Shown piece by piece: positions 1 to 9,436 of a stretch of 64,000 nt of DNA. Below the pieces are notes generated by a model. That model searched no databases and was not told the origin of the DNA. It saw only the letters and a program-made list of their open reading frames with translations. The DNA comes from Luidia sarsii (lineage: Eukaryota > Echinodermata > Asteroidea > Paxillosida > Luidiidae). A program made the translations under genes and the position numbers. Where the stretch lies: contig OX465118.1 of NCBI GenBank assembly GCA_949987565.1, positions 2,570,538 through 2,634,537 of the forward strand, in the 5' to 3' direction. The stretch's first letter is position 1, and every line of letters starts with the position of its first letter.

Positions 1-100
1 ACTTGAATGTATTAAGTTTTGCTTACGAACTGCAAATGAAAAGGATGACTGAAAGTAAAATATGGTGTCTAAAAGCCAATGACACCATCTGGTTAATTAA

Positions 101-124
101 CCCTAACCCTGCTGATACCAACAG
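101..124 (+). repeat. Left terminal and subterminal inverted repeat of the piggyBac element
   Basis: Starts directly after TTAA (97-100). CCCTAACCC is followed without spacing by TGCTGATACCAACAG. The right end (4213-4261) carries the same two blocks in inverse order, separated by about 23 bp, so the ends are asymmetric, as in other piggyBac transposons. Confidence 0.88.
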
Positions 125-154
125 AAGCCAACAAATTTGGGGGCCTGTTGTCAT

Positions 155-553
155 CTGTTGGGTTCAGCAGTGTACTGTGCAAAGCAAACTGTGTTGAGAT
201 TTGTTGGGGTCAGCAGTATAGCACAGTGTGTATTGCAATTACACCTGTTGTATCTTGTTGGGTTCAGCATGGTTGTCTGGTCTGCCATTATGTAACTTTG
301 GAGCAATCAGTGCTGTCATGCTTGGCTGGAATGTTTGTTTATGTAGATTGTACCACTTTCAGGGCATGGGTAAGTATTTTCAAAGCTTTTATTGTATTCA
401 AAATCAAATGTAATTGTCCAGTTCATAATTGCAATGGATGAGGAGTTTTTGTGATTGTTTAAAAGAATATTATGTAATGGATTTGACTAACTAAGGCTGA
501 AAAGTGTATCTATTGCAGTTACACCTGTTGTTGTATCATGTTGGGTTCAGCAT
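155..553 (+). repeat. Left cluster of the subterminal motif TGTTGGGNTCAGCA
   Basis: Copies in plus orientation lie near 155-170, 201-216, 254-269 and 538-553. Such repeated subterminal words are the usual binding sites of cut-and-paste transposases; binding here is inferred. Confidence 0.75.
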
Positions 554-815
554 GGTGGTCTGGTCTGTGTTATGCAACTTTTGAGTGAACTAGTGCTGGG
601 CTGGAATGTTTATTAGATTGGGATGAATAGTAGATTGTACCACTTTCAGGGCACGGGTAAGTATTTTCGAAGCTTTTATTGTTTTAAAAACTGAATATTA
701 ATTTGAAATTATTGTTGTGCAGTTCGTAAATATAACGGATGAGGAAGTTTTGTTAAAACATCTTTGAATATTATGTCATGGATTTGAATAACTAAGGCTC
801 AAAAGTGTATATAAG
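236..815 (+). repeat. Tandem duplication (about 285 bp) in the piggyBac leader
   Basis: The segments 236-515 and 516-815 are diverged copies. Each contains the TGTTGGGTTCAGCA word, the phrase GTACCACTTTCAGGGCA, then GGGTAAGTATTTTC, and ends with a stretch including AACTAAGGCT. GGTAAGTATT (about 366 and 655) is a good splice-donor match, so the leader may contain a 5' UTR intron. The duplication lies wholly upstream of the transposase ATG at 864. Confidence 0.7.
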
Positions 816-863
816 TGGTCCAAAATCTACCCCTCCTCACCATATGGGCATCAACCACCCACG

Positions 864-3218
864 ATGTCATTTCGAGCAGTTAGAGATCTGCAGCTCCAAC
901 TTACAAGCGAGGAGAGAGAGTTATTCTTGGCCAACGTAATGGGGAAGGATAGACCAAAGCGAAAGAGTGCTGGGATGGAGGCAGGTCCGTCCAAGAAAAT
1001 GAAGAAGAAGAAGGGTAAAGGAAAGTTACCGAAGGAAAAGGATCCATCATTCCAAGCTCGGGCAAGTGATGAACACCGACAGCTGCTGAAAGAAGCCATG
1101 AGGCAGAGCTGTGTGGATGCCAACATCCAGATGACCACCAGGCACTACCGGGCAGAAGTGGAGGTTTCGGAGAGTGAGGAAGAAGACTACCTCAATCACC
1201 TGGTGGATGACCTGATATCTCCATCAGATGTTTGTGATGAGTCGGTGGAGTTGGAGGATGAGATGGAAGAGGAGGAAGAGGAAGAAGAGGTACCAGAAGA
1301 AGGGGGCACAAGCAGTGTGTCGGAAGAAGCAGAGCCAACTGAGCCAATGGTGCAGAAGACGGCCCGCAGAAAGGCACCAAAACCAACCCATGTCCCTGAC
1401 TCGGACAACGACCCGGACCATCCCCGATCAGATGAGCCAATGGTGCAGAAGACGGCCCGCAGAAAGAAGGCACCAAAACCGAAACCTGTCCCTGACTCGG
1501 ACAACGACCCGGACCATCCCCGATCAGATGACGAAAGTGCTGCCCCCGACACACTTGGCTGGAGTCGATCTCTACGGAAGATCAAGGTAGAACCGTTCAA
1601 GGGGCCCAAGCCGAAGGGTCCGACATTCAGAAAGCGCAGGACACCAGTCAAGTACTTCCTGCAATTCTTCCCCTTGTCGCTGTTCGTCCAGATAACAACA
1701 TGGACAAACGTCAATCTCCGGCATGCTGGCGTCCGTGTTCTGACCACCGTGGAAGAGCTGAAGGCCTGGTTTGGGATACACCTGGTGATGGGTCTCGTCC
1801 AGATCCCATACTATCAGGACTACTGGTCCCCTAGTCCTGGCTACTACAACCGGCTTGTTGCAACAACAATGTCGAGAAATCGCTTTGATGTGCTGACAAA
1901 GCATCTTGCCTGCGCAGACCCGATGGCCAACCCTGAACGCTATCCCAAAGATGACCCTGGAATGTTCCAAGATAAGCAGCACCATTACCGCTTCATCACC
2001 AAGCATCCCCTCTATCCCTTGCAGCCAATGTGGGACACCATCTTGAAGCGTTGTCAGGCTAAGTTCAACATGGGCCGGGAATTAGCCATCGATGAAGCCA
2101 TGGTGAAATATTCTGGATTCAAAGCCAAGGTCCGGAAATTTTTCATGCCACTAAAACCGATTCGAGCTGGTTTTAAACTGTATGCGGTTGCAGACTCCAC
2201 CACTGGCTACATGTCAAACTTCATGGTCCATCCCCACAAGACCAAGAAGCCGACCAAGATGACGGACATCGCACTGCAAGTGGCAACACCCCACATGAAG
2301 AACCACCACCACATCTTTACCGACAAGCTGTATACCTCTGTTGAGCTTGCCCGTCTCCTTCTGTCCAAGAAGACCTACCTGACTGGCGCTGTAAAGTCAA
2401 CAAGCAAGGGCCTCCCTGTTGACTTCCACAGAAGTGCAGACAAGAACCCACACCACCACCAGAAGCTCAAGAGGCTGAACAAGATGCCCCGGGGAACGTT
2501 CTATTCCCGCCAACACGGCCAACTGACCACCGTTGCTTGGAAGGACTCTCGGGTCATGCAGCTTCTGAGCAGCGCTCACCAAGGCTACCGTGAGAAAACT
2601 ACTGACAGCCTGGTGAGAAAAGTCCAGGATGAATCGGGACGGCGGAAGTCAACCATTGTGCCAGCCCCAAGACAAGCCATCGACTATACCAAGTTTATGG
2701 GAGGTGTGGATCGAGGAGACCAGCTTAGGGCATATTATACATGCTCTAGAAAGTCCCAGCATTGGTGGCGGAAGTTGATGTACTTCTTGGTGGACGTTGC
2801 ACGTGTGAATGGGTGGATCTGCTTCCGACACCACCACCCCATCCATCCTCTCCAAGCCTCCACTGAGACGGACAGTGAAGATGACCTCGGTCGGCGGGAC
2901 CAACAGAGCGGCAAGCACATGACGCACTCCCGCTTCGTGATGAGCGTTGCCACCGGCCTCATTGGTGGCTACAGTAAAGGAGCCATCATCCCCCAGTCTG
3001 ACACTCAGCCACACCCTGCTTGGAGTTTGCCAAGCCATCGGCGGGAGAGGATGCCAGGCAAGCATGCCAGAACCTGCAAAGCCTGTTCCAGAGAGGGACG
3101 GAAGAATCCGTCCAACAACACCCCCACTACCAGACATGGCTGCCTTGTCTGCAATGTGAATCTTTGCTCAGGGCGTTGCTTCCAGGAGTTCCATGGGGCA
3201 GGGGGAGTCACACAATGA
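864..3218 (+). CDS. piggyBac (PGBD-type) transposase, intact, 784 aa
   Basis: Cut-and-paste transposase acting on TTAA sites. Residues 1-260 are charged and low in complexity, with an acidic stretch near 110-150 and a tandem duplication of about 32 residues (EPMVQKTARRK...DHPRSD, about 159-223). The DDE_Tnp_1_7 domain runs from about 265 to 650. Likely catalytic Asp residues are D410 (in AIDEAM), D487 (in FTDKLYTS), and D616 and D619 (in GGVDRGDQ). Residues 740-780 form a Cys-rich C-terminal finger (CKAC, then CLVC, LCSGRC and a His), as expected for piggyBac. It is longer than typical family members (about 580-600 aa) because of the N-terminal extension. There is no frameshift or internal stop. 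The ATG at 864 is the first in a long open frame inside the bounded element. Superfamily assignment is firm; the exact family is unknown. Confidence 0.95.
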   Translation: MSFRAVRDLQLQLTSEERELFLANVMGKDRPKRKSAGMEAGPSKKMKKKKGKGKLPKEKDPSFQARASDEHRQLLKEAMRQSCVDANIQMTTRHYRAEVEVSESEEEDYLNHLVDDLISPSDVCDESVELEDEMEEEEEEEEVPEEGGTSSVSEEAEPTEPMVQKTARRKAPKPTHVPDSDNDPDHPRSDEPMVQKTARRKKAPKPKPVPDSDNDPDHPRSDDESAAPDTLGWSRSLRKIKVEPFKGPKPKGPTFRKRRTPVKYFLQFFPLSLFVQITTWTNVNLRHAGVRVLTTVEELKAWFGIHLVMGLVQIPYYQDYWSPSPGYYNRLVATTMSRNRFDVLTKHLACADPMANPERYPKDDPGMFQDKQHHYRFITKHPLYPLQPMWDTILKRCQAKFNMGRELAIDEAMVKYSGFKAKVRKFFMPLKPIRAGFKLYAVADSTTGYMSNFMVHPHKTKKPTKMTDIALQVATPHMKNHHHIFTDKLYTSVELARLLLSKKTYLTGAVKSTSKGLPVDFHRSADKNPHHHQKLKRLNKMPRGTFYSRQHGQLTTVAWKDSRVMQLLSSAHQGYREKTTDSLVRKVQDESGRRKSTIVPAPRQAIDYTKFMGGVDRGDQLRAYYTCSRKSQHWWRKLMYFLVDVARVNGWICFRHHHPIHPLQASTETDSEDDLGRRDQQSGKHMTHSRFVMSVATGLIGGYSKGAIIPQSDTQPHPAWSLPSHRRERMPGKHARTCKACSREGRKNPSNNTPTTRHGCLVCNVNLCSGRCFQEFHGAGGVTQ

Positions 3219-3274
3219 AGTGATGTAAATATAAAATGTAAATAGAAATGGCCAAAAAAAAGGCCATAGATAAA

Positions 3275-3810
3275 AGTCCCCAAAGAAAGGGCCCAAGAGA
3301 AAGGCCCAAGAGAAAAGTCCCCAAAGAAATGGCCCAAGAGAAAGGCCCAAGAGATAAGTCCCCAAAGAAAGGGCCCAAGAGAAAGGCCCAAGAGAAAAGT
3401 CCCCAAAGAAAGGGCCCAAGAGAAAGGCCCAAGAGATAAGTCCCCAAAGAAAGGGCCCAAGAGAAAGGCCCAAGAGAAAAGTCCCCAAAGAAAGGGCCCA
3501 AGAGAAAGGCCCAAGAGAAAAGTCCCCAAAGAAAGGGCCCAAGAGAAAGGCCCAAGAGATAAGTCCCCAAAGAAAGGGCCCAAGAGAAAGGCCCAAGAGA
3601 AAAGTCCCCAAAGAAAGGGCCCAAGAGAAAGGCCCAAGAGAAAAGTCCCCAAAGAAAGGGCCTAAGAGAAAGGCCCAAGAGAAAAGTCCCCAAAGAAAGG
3701 GCCTAAGAGAAAGGCCCAAGAGAAAAGTCCCCAAAGAAAGGGCCTAAGAGAAAGGCCCAAGAGAAAAGTCCCCAAAGAAAGGGCCCAAGAGAAAGGCCCA
3801 AGAGAAAAGT
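3275..3810. repeat. 41-bp minisatellite in the piggyBac 3' region
   Basis: About 13 near-identical head-to-tail units; AGTCCCC starts at 3275, 3316, 3357 and onward, giving a 41-bp period. Each unit holds two related sub-blocks, GGGCCCAAGAGAAA and GGCCCAAGAGAAA. It lies between the transposase stop and the right subterminal cluster. Because 41 is not a multiple of 3, every frame stays open, producing long spurious minus-strand ORFs. Confidence 0.95.
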
Positions 3811-3984
3811 ACAATGTACATTACATGTATATAACAAAAACAAAACCCAAAAAATACCACAAAAAAAAAAAAGGCTGTGATGATAACTTGGCAAAGAGAC
3901 AAAAGATTTCTAGCCAAAATTCTGAGCCTAAAAAACAAAACAAAGACAATGACCATTATTCAAACACCCAACAACATAGTACCA

Positions 3985-4186
3985 TGCTGAACCCAACAGC
4001 ATCCAACAATTGCATGGTTACACGAGTGTTAGTCTTTGTTGGGATCAGCAGGGTTCAACACTGTACAATACAGTTGGAGTTTGTTGGGCCTGGCATCGTG
4101 TGCAAAGTAACTGCAATATTACCATCAACACAGGACCCTGCTGAACCCAGCAGTATCCACTGTTGGGTACTGTTGGGATCAGCAGG
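3985..4186. repeat. Right cluster of the subterminal motif TGTTGGGNTCAGCA
   Basis: Copies in both orientations: inverted at 3985-3999 and about 4137-4153, direct at 4034-4052 and 4171-4186, plus the copy inside the right end at 4213-4229. The same word flanks the transposase gene on its left side. Confidence 0.75.
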
Positions 4187-4212
4187 CTTCACACTTTTAT
4201 GCTTGTTGGATA

Positions 4213-4261
4213 CTGTTGGGATCAGCAGGGTAGAATTAGGCAAACAGTGAGGGGGTTAGGG
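4213..4261 (-). repeat. Right terminal and subterminal inverted repeat of the piggyBac element
   Basis: CTGTTGGGATCAGCAGG at 4213-4229, a spacer of about 23 bp, then GGGTTAGGG ending at 4261 and the TTAA duplication at 4262-4265. It matches the left end in inverse orientation. Confidence 0.88.
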
Positions 4262-4265
4262 TTAA

Positions 4266-4787
4266 TAACTAATGTTTGCTTGTTGAGTGCACACTCATGG
4301 CAGAAGTGTCCGCAGCAATTGTGGAATTACTTGGTCAAATGAAAAATTATTTCATACACGAAAAAGGTCTCACAGGTGCCGGCTTTAGTATTTAATGAAG
4401 AAATGATGAAAAATGGGTTGAAAATAGCAACCTGCTCAGGATAATTTCTTCTACATAGACTAAACACTTTTGAAAAATCGTGCTGTAACTTCAAGTGTAA
4501 GTGTAAATGTAGTAAGTGTAACTTGCTTGCTGTAGTGTAGTGTAAATATGTTTCATTTGAGATTCATGCCCGAAAAAATACCTAGTTCTACAGAATAAAA
4601 TACATACCGGGTACAAAAATTTTTGTTCATTCAAATGATGTTGTGAATGTGGTAACGAAAGGGTAAACTGGAATTTAATAAGGCATCAACAGAGCTAGTC
4701 CGAGTAACTAGGTAAACATTTTAGAGGGGTTCGGGTGAGCCAAAAGGCGGCCATTTTGATTTCAAATTGTCGTCTGGGTACCGGTAT
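4266..4787. other. Non-coding spacer, AT-rich
   Basis: No ORF, RNA gene or repeat unit recognised. It contains a short AAGTGTAA-rich stretch near 4490-4530. Confidence 0.5.
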
Positions 4788-5300
4788 AGTTGCGGTAACC
4801 GTAACCCTCATCCTCCCGAAGGTCGGAGACCTGAGGGTTACGGGAACATATGTACAAGATTATGGTATAGGGCGATGACCTGCGCGCGCACCACGAGTGT
4901 GGACTGTTATTGCGAAACAGCAAATAGCCGTCGTGCGGGATATACGTCACGAGACTAAGCGCTGATTGGTCGAGGCGCCAGGTTCGGATTCCGAACCTGG
5001 CGGAGACGTTGACGGGACATTTACAGACAGTATTTGGGTGAATTTCTGCCCGTTTTTCGGAAAAGTATTTTACCCACGATGTTTTGAGTTATCTGATCAC
5101 ATTCAGTATACATTTGGGATCAAGTGCATGTCCTTAGATTGTGTGTGGCGATTTTCAAAAGGGTGGAAAAAGGGGGCGATCGTGACAGTGGTGTTTCCTA
5201 AATGGTAAAAACAAAAACCTCGCTTTAATCTTGTACATATGTTCCCGTAACCCTCAGGTCTCCGACCTTCGGGAGGATGAGGGTTACGGTTACCGCAACT
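4788..5300. mobile_element. Inverted-repeat element with 75-bp arms
   Basis: The left arm 4788-4862 and right arm 5226-5300 are near-perfect reverse complements. Each arm contains its own hairpin: CCGTAACCCTCA pairs with TGAGGGTTACGG around a 21-base loop that includes the palindrome GGTCGGAGACC. The interior (4863-5225) shows no coding potential. This is the structure of a miniature or fold-back DNA element; no target duplication was identified. Confidence 0.75.
4976..5002. repeat. Perfect 13-bp palindrome inside the inverted-repeat element
   Basis: CGCCAGGTTCGGA, one central T, then its exact reverse complement. No known binding site is recognised. Confidence 0.85.
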
Positions 5301-5348
5301 AGGTACCGGTGCATAGTCTGTGGGGCTCTTTGACTGTGCGGGCGCATG

Positions 5349-5549
5349 CACACGTTGAGCCCCGGCAACTGTTTTCTGAAAAACCCAAAGCAACGTCCGG
5401 ACATCGCGCGCTGCAACGGGCAGGCATAAGTCTCAAAAATTCTGTTTACAGCATACAGCGCGCAATGTCCGTTGCTCTGCGGTGCGCGCGATGTCCGGGA
5501 CGTTGCCTTTCACTGCTGTTCAGGAAACAGTCGTAGGGCTCAACGTGTG
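5349..5549. repeat. GC-rich imperfect inverted repeat
   Basis: The left arm (about 5349-5420: CACGTTGAGCC, CAACGTCC, GGACATCGCGCG) is complementary to the right arm (about 5469-5549: CGCGCGATGTCC, GGACGTTGCC, GGCTCAACGTG) around a centre near 5440. It abuts the right arm of the 4788-5300 element and could be a second fold-back element or part of the same composite. Confidence 0.6.
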
Positions 5550-5562
5550 GAAGCGCGTGCAC

Positions 5563-6480
5563 ACACTTCCGCAGACCACTCCGCACCCGGACCTGCCTGC
5601 GCATCGTGACACCATGGAGTTTCAAATCCAAAATGGCCACCCCAACTCGGCTCGTCGACCCGTTCTCGGTCAACTTAGGGGAAATTTCTCCCTTTTCCCA
5701 AACGTGAGTAAAACAAAATGAAAAGTATTGGAATCTGTAATTCTCAATGAATCCTCAATCAGTCAATGGGCGCGTGGGACGGTTTCACGGGTGTTTGGGG
5801 GGTAGTTCCACATTGCATACTTACTAATTACTAGCCACTATCCTTGGACCCTACAGACTGTACAGTCACCCGTCCCTCAAAATTTCAAAATTCGATACAA
5901 AAAGGGTGACTTGTTGGGACCAAGTTCGGACTAAGTAAGTGGGACTAGTACTCAGTAGTACAGTCCGGACTACGGTGCTCCATAGAGTCAATGCAGTAAA
6001 GCCAGTAAACACAGTTCTAATGGACTGATTTTGCGTTTGCAAAAACCGTACTTTGTTTACATAATTAATTCATACATCAGGGTCAGAATACCTGGAATTG
6101 ACAAGGGGAACCTGAAACAAAGTCAATGGTATCGGTTTTTAATGACAAAACATGATGTGGATCACTTCACTCCCCCTAAGACTAAAGTGTAAGAGTAAGA
6201 CTAGAGTAAGACGGTCGGCTCTATAGCTGAACCAACCATCAACAGCGCCGTAAATCCAACCTCCGGATCGTTCATAATCATACTCACTGTGTGGGTGTGT
6301 TCGTCAGCTTTGACTGTCAAAATCACAGCAGAAAGCACGCAGGTAAATCTTAAGATTCCCCTCCACATTTTGAATATACCATTTATTGCAAAAAAATAAA
6401 AAACAAAAGCGATGAAGAGGGATTTCGAACACCTAATTCGGTCCTTCCTCCGTAACGTTTAAGAGGATCGCAGGAACGAA
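5563..6480. other. Non-coding spacer
   Basis: No ORF with recognisable homology, no RNA gene, no clear repeat. Confidence 0.45.
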
Positions 6481-6484
6481 TAAA

Positions 6485-7125
6485 ATATGGCTGCGCCACG
6501 TCATAATGTTAATGTTGGTTCGTTTACCCCTCCCACCCCTGCATATTGGTGGCGCTATAACTGTAATCAAGGGGTGCACAACACTAAATCGAGCGGTGCT
6601 CCCATTGCACACTGTACAAAAACCTTAAAATTTAGTGGGCCTGACGTTTCGATCCTAGCAGGACCTTTCTCAAAGGCAGAGTGACAAGGACAAAACAGAT
6701 ACATGTACACGAAGGAAGGGGGAGAGAGTGAAAAGGACACGGATGAATAAACAGACACGGATGAGAAACAGAGGACTGTACAAAAACACATTTCAAAGCC
6801 AATTTTTCCACATCCAAAAGTTGCTCAGTTATTGTAATCGTAGCTATACTGAAAAATGTAGATTGGACCTTTATCTCTCAGATTCTTTTCAATTTTTGGG
6901 CCCTTAGCCGATTAGTTTTTTAAGCAATTTACCCCCAGAAAAAAACACCCCCAAAATGCATATAGATAATAGCCATCCAAGACGAATTTCTTCAAGGATT
7001 TTGGAATGGACCCCTCCACTTCTACAGCCAATTAGGGCAAAATTTAAAGCCAGATATGTTTCAAATTACACACGAAATTGAAGAGTGAACCCCAGGCAGG
7101 CAATAAAGTCCAGGTAGGGGACGGG
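6485..7125 (+). repeat. Interspersed repeat family R1, copy 1 (interrupted)
   Basis: About 500 bp of this segment recurs at 28433-28920 and 47600-48075. Shared landmarks include GGGTGCA(G/C)AACACTA, ACTGTACAAAAACAC, CCAAAAGTCTCTCAGTTCTTG, CCCAGAAAAAAACACCCC and CCACTTCTACAGCCAAATAGG. This copy is split at ACTGTACAAAAAC by an inserted Penelope-like fragment. It is non-coding; class unknown. Confidence 0.8.
6624..6774 (-). mobile_element. Penelope-like element 3' fragment inserted in repeat R1
   Basis: The segment matches the tail of the Penelope-like element at 20160-20280 in reverse orientation. It is flanked by identical 13-bp duplications, ACTGTACAAAAAC at 6611-6623 and 6775-6787. The other R1 copies have this site unoccupied. 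It carries the conserved double-hairpin and GAAACG tail motif (6639-6679). Confidence 0.85.
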
Positions 7126-7806
7126 ATAATTATGAAGCTCCGTGGTTTTATTTTCTCAAACACTCAGAAGTGGTACGTACATGTAATTGTGCAAGATTCC
7201 CTATGTGATTTAACCGAGTAGAATTTGTTTTGCTAATCATGATCAATGTACGGGCTGTGAATTGTTGTGGAAACATTATAACTTTCATTCTGATTGCCAT
7301 GTGCTTGTGTTCTGCTGGTTGGATGCTGTGAAGCAGAAACGTCATTATTTTTCGTGCAACTGAAGGACGTATAGGCCTACTTATTGAACAGAATGAGGCC
7401 AAGATGGATTATTAAAGTTTGCTTCCCCATAGCCATACAATCAGCCTGTACTTGGCATTTTTCATGACATGTACAGTAAACAAAATAATCTATCCTCTGC
7501 TCCCCGAAAATTGAAGTCTACGGCGGGCTCCTTCATCCTTGCCGTTTGTTGCATGTGAACGATCAATTTTGCTTTGGTCCAATTTCCAGGGCCTACTACA
7601 AGTTAGTTTCAGTCCGATGCTCGTAATGTCTCGGTAATTAGTGGCACTTTTACAATACGGACTTGATTTCATCGGTGTTAGTTGAAGCATATCCTTCCTC
7701 CATGGCTGAAGGTCGAATCGTTCATTATTATTTTTCAAAAACATGAACACGTGACGTCAGCATTTCTGGAGCACCCTCTTTGGGCAGATTGAATAAGCTC
7801 AAAAAA
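7126..7806. other. Non-coding spacer
   Basis: No gene, RNA or repeat recognised before the left LTR. Confidence 0.4.
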
Positions 7807-8042
7807 TGCGTAGGGTTGTGGTTACAGCCCCTCCCATTGGGCCAGTGTAGTATTTTTAGCACCCCTATTTTTTATTGGACTGGTCCAACCCCAACAGCTA
7901 GATGTGCCATGCTTTGGGCTAAGTGGTCATTCATCAATAATAGTAATACCACTTCTATGATGCATGTAAAATTTCGTATAGGCCCTACTGATCCTTACTG
8001 ATTGATGAGCCTTATTCCCTATCCTCATCAACAGGCGTAACA
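7807..8042 (+). repeat. 5' LTR
   Basis: Begins TGCGTAGGGTTGTGG and ends GGCGTAACA (TG...CA). About 220 bp match 13211-13429, including CAGCCCCTCCCATTGGGCC and TGATGAGCCTCATTCCCTAT. Confidence 0.85.
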
Positions 8043-8062
8043 TTTGGCGACCTTGCAAGGAT
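8043..8062 (+). other. Candidate primer-binding site
   Basis: TTTGGCGACCTTGCAAGG directly follows the 5' LTR. TGGCGACC-type sequences are common at this position in Ty3/Gypsy elements. The priming tRNA was not assigned. Confidence 0.5.
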
Positions 8063-8167
8063 GGGTTTGTGTAATTACATGTCATGTACAGCAGTATGTT
8101 GTAGCGCACAACCCTGATGGCATCTGTGCTGGGGTCCATGCACCAGAGATTGAACGCAGCACTGTAA

Positions 8168-8845
8168 TGTGGGATAACCAAGGAGCAACTGAGCAAGATA
8201 GCAGATGACCTGGGCATGGAAGTCACGAGTGAGTCGTCCAAGCTGAAGCTCGTGAAGTTGATTCATCGCCACCTAGACCGGAATGAGGTGGAAGAACACC
8301 CGGATGGCGGCCTTGCGATGCGGTGTGGGAGGCTATCAGCAACATGGAGAAACAAGCCCCTGCTCGCAGTTCTCTTGAGGCCCCGTCAGGGACTGACCCT
8401 TCCTCAACCTCCCCGAGTGCTTCACTCTCTTCGGAGTCTGTATGTATCGATCCCTACCACAGATGCTAGCCAGACCCAAGCGATGATGCTCTGCCGGGAA
8501 TTCAGGATCGCTAGACAGATCGGCGAACCAGGACAGAAGGACAAGTTGTCCTTCTCCAGCCTGATTCACCAGCTCCATGATGGCGTCACCAAGAAATACC
8601 CGGAGGACGAGATTGTTACAGCTGTAAATCGAAGCATCGTGCCTGGTTCGAAACTCGGCAGCTACTTGGAAGGCAAGGCAGACCTGACCCTTCCTGCGCT
8701 ACGACGTCTCCTGCGTTCCCACTTGAAGGAACGTGACGCGGCCATTCAACCAGCTCTCTCTGGTTATTCAACCAGCTCTCTCGGTTGGCACATGATCCAA
8801 GGAGTCGGCGCAGTCGGCGCAGTCATTCTTGATCCGGGCACTTGA
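8168..8845 (+). pseudogene. Gypsy Gag fragment
   Basis: The open frame starts after a stop at 8165. It encodes an N-terminal helical segment of SAP-like character (TKEQLSKIADDLGMEV, then SKLKLVKLIHRHL) and, from about codon 100, a capsid-like region (GEPGQKDKLSFSSLIHQL ... SYLEGKADLTLPALRRLLR) typical of gypsy gag in fish and invertebrates. The protein runs out at 8845. A further gag-like stretch (ELRQRVMFASQE) appears in another frame near 8847-8885, so the gene is frameshifted. No nucleocapsid zinc knuckle was seen. Confidence 0.7.
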
Positions 8846-8889
8846 GCTGCGTCAACGCGTGATGTTTGCATCCCAAGAGACGGGTTTTT

Positions 8890-9436
8890 AGTGTTGGGAT
8901 GAAATAAACACTAATTTTACTTTGGCTGAGATAATGGTATTTTATTGATATACAAGTGTATTGTACGGAGCTGTGTTACCAAAGTTGAAAGGTGGAGCGC
9001 TAGGAAAAGTGATGTGGCTCGGATGAAGGTAGCAAGAGAAGTGAGAAATAGTCTTATTAGAAAGAATTAACAGATGTTGAGAAACAAACAAGTCAGCCTG
9101 GTAGAATTTCCCCGAAAGAACGACGACTCATAGTCAGGAGTACAACACTGGATAGAGCACTGACCACTCAGGGTCATTGGTCAGCCTCACTGGTGTAAAA
9201 CAATGCTTGAGACTGTACATTTAGGTCCAGGAAGTAGTAAGTAACAATTCAAAGAAATGGGGCACATGCGATAAAACAATTACGGGGTGTATTACATGTA
9301 TGGAATAAGGATGTAGGGTATTGATCCACAAATTGGATATCATTAACAATGATCATCGGGTTAATTAATGCATAGAACCAAAGAATTGAATTATAAGAGG
9401 AAAATATTACAATGCATTAAATACAACCAATGAAAA
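8890..9436. other. Degenerate interior of the LTR element
   Basis: Protease and reverse transcriptase would be expected here, but no domain is readable in any frame. Confidence 0.4.

Larger units (their letters stand above)
101..4261 (+). mobile_element. Complete piggyBac-superfamily DNA transposon
   Basis: The element is bounded by TTAA at 97-100 and TTAA at 4262-4265, the target duplication typical of piggyBac. Its outer ends are perfect 9-bp inverted repeats, CCCTAACCC at 101-109 and GGGTTAGGG at 4253-4261. Behind each end lies a second inverted motif (TGCTGATACCAACAG at 110-124, and the complement of CTGTTGGGATCAGCAGG at 4213-4229). Inside are one uninterrupted transposase gene (864-3218), a duplicated leader, several subterminal motif copies and a minisatellite. 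Intact ORF, ends and target duplication together suggest a young, possibly still mobile copy. Activity is inference. Confidence 0.93.

Noticed and set aside
3005..3956. Several long minus-strand ORFs rich in Leu, Gly, Phe and Trp
   Set aside because: They are readings of the 41-bp minisatellite, open in all frames because the period is not a multiple of three.
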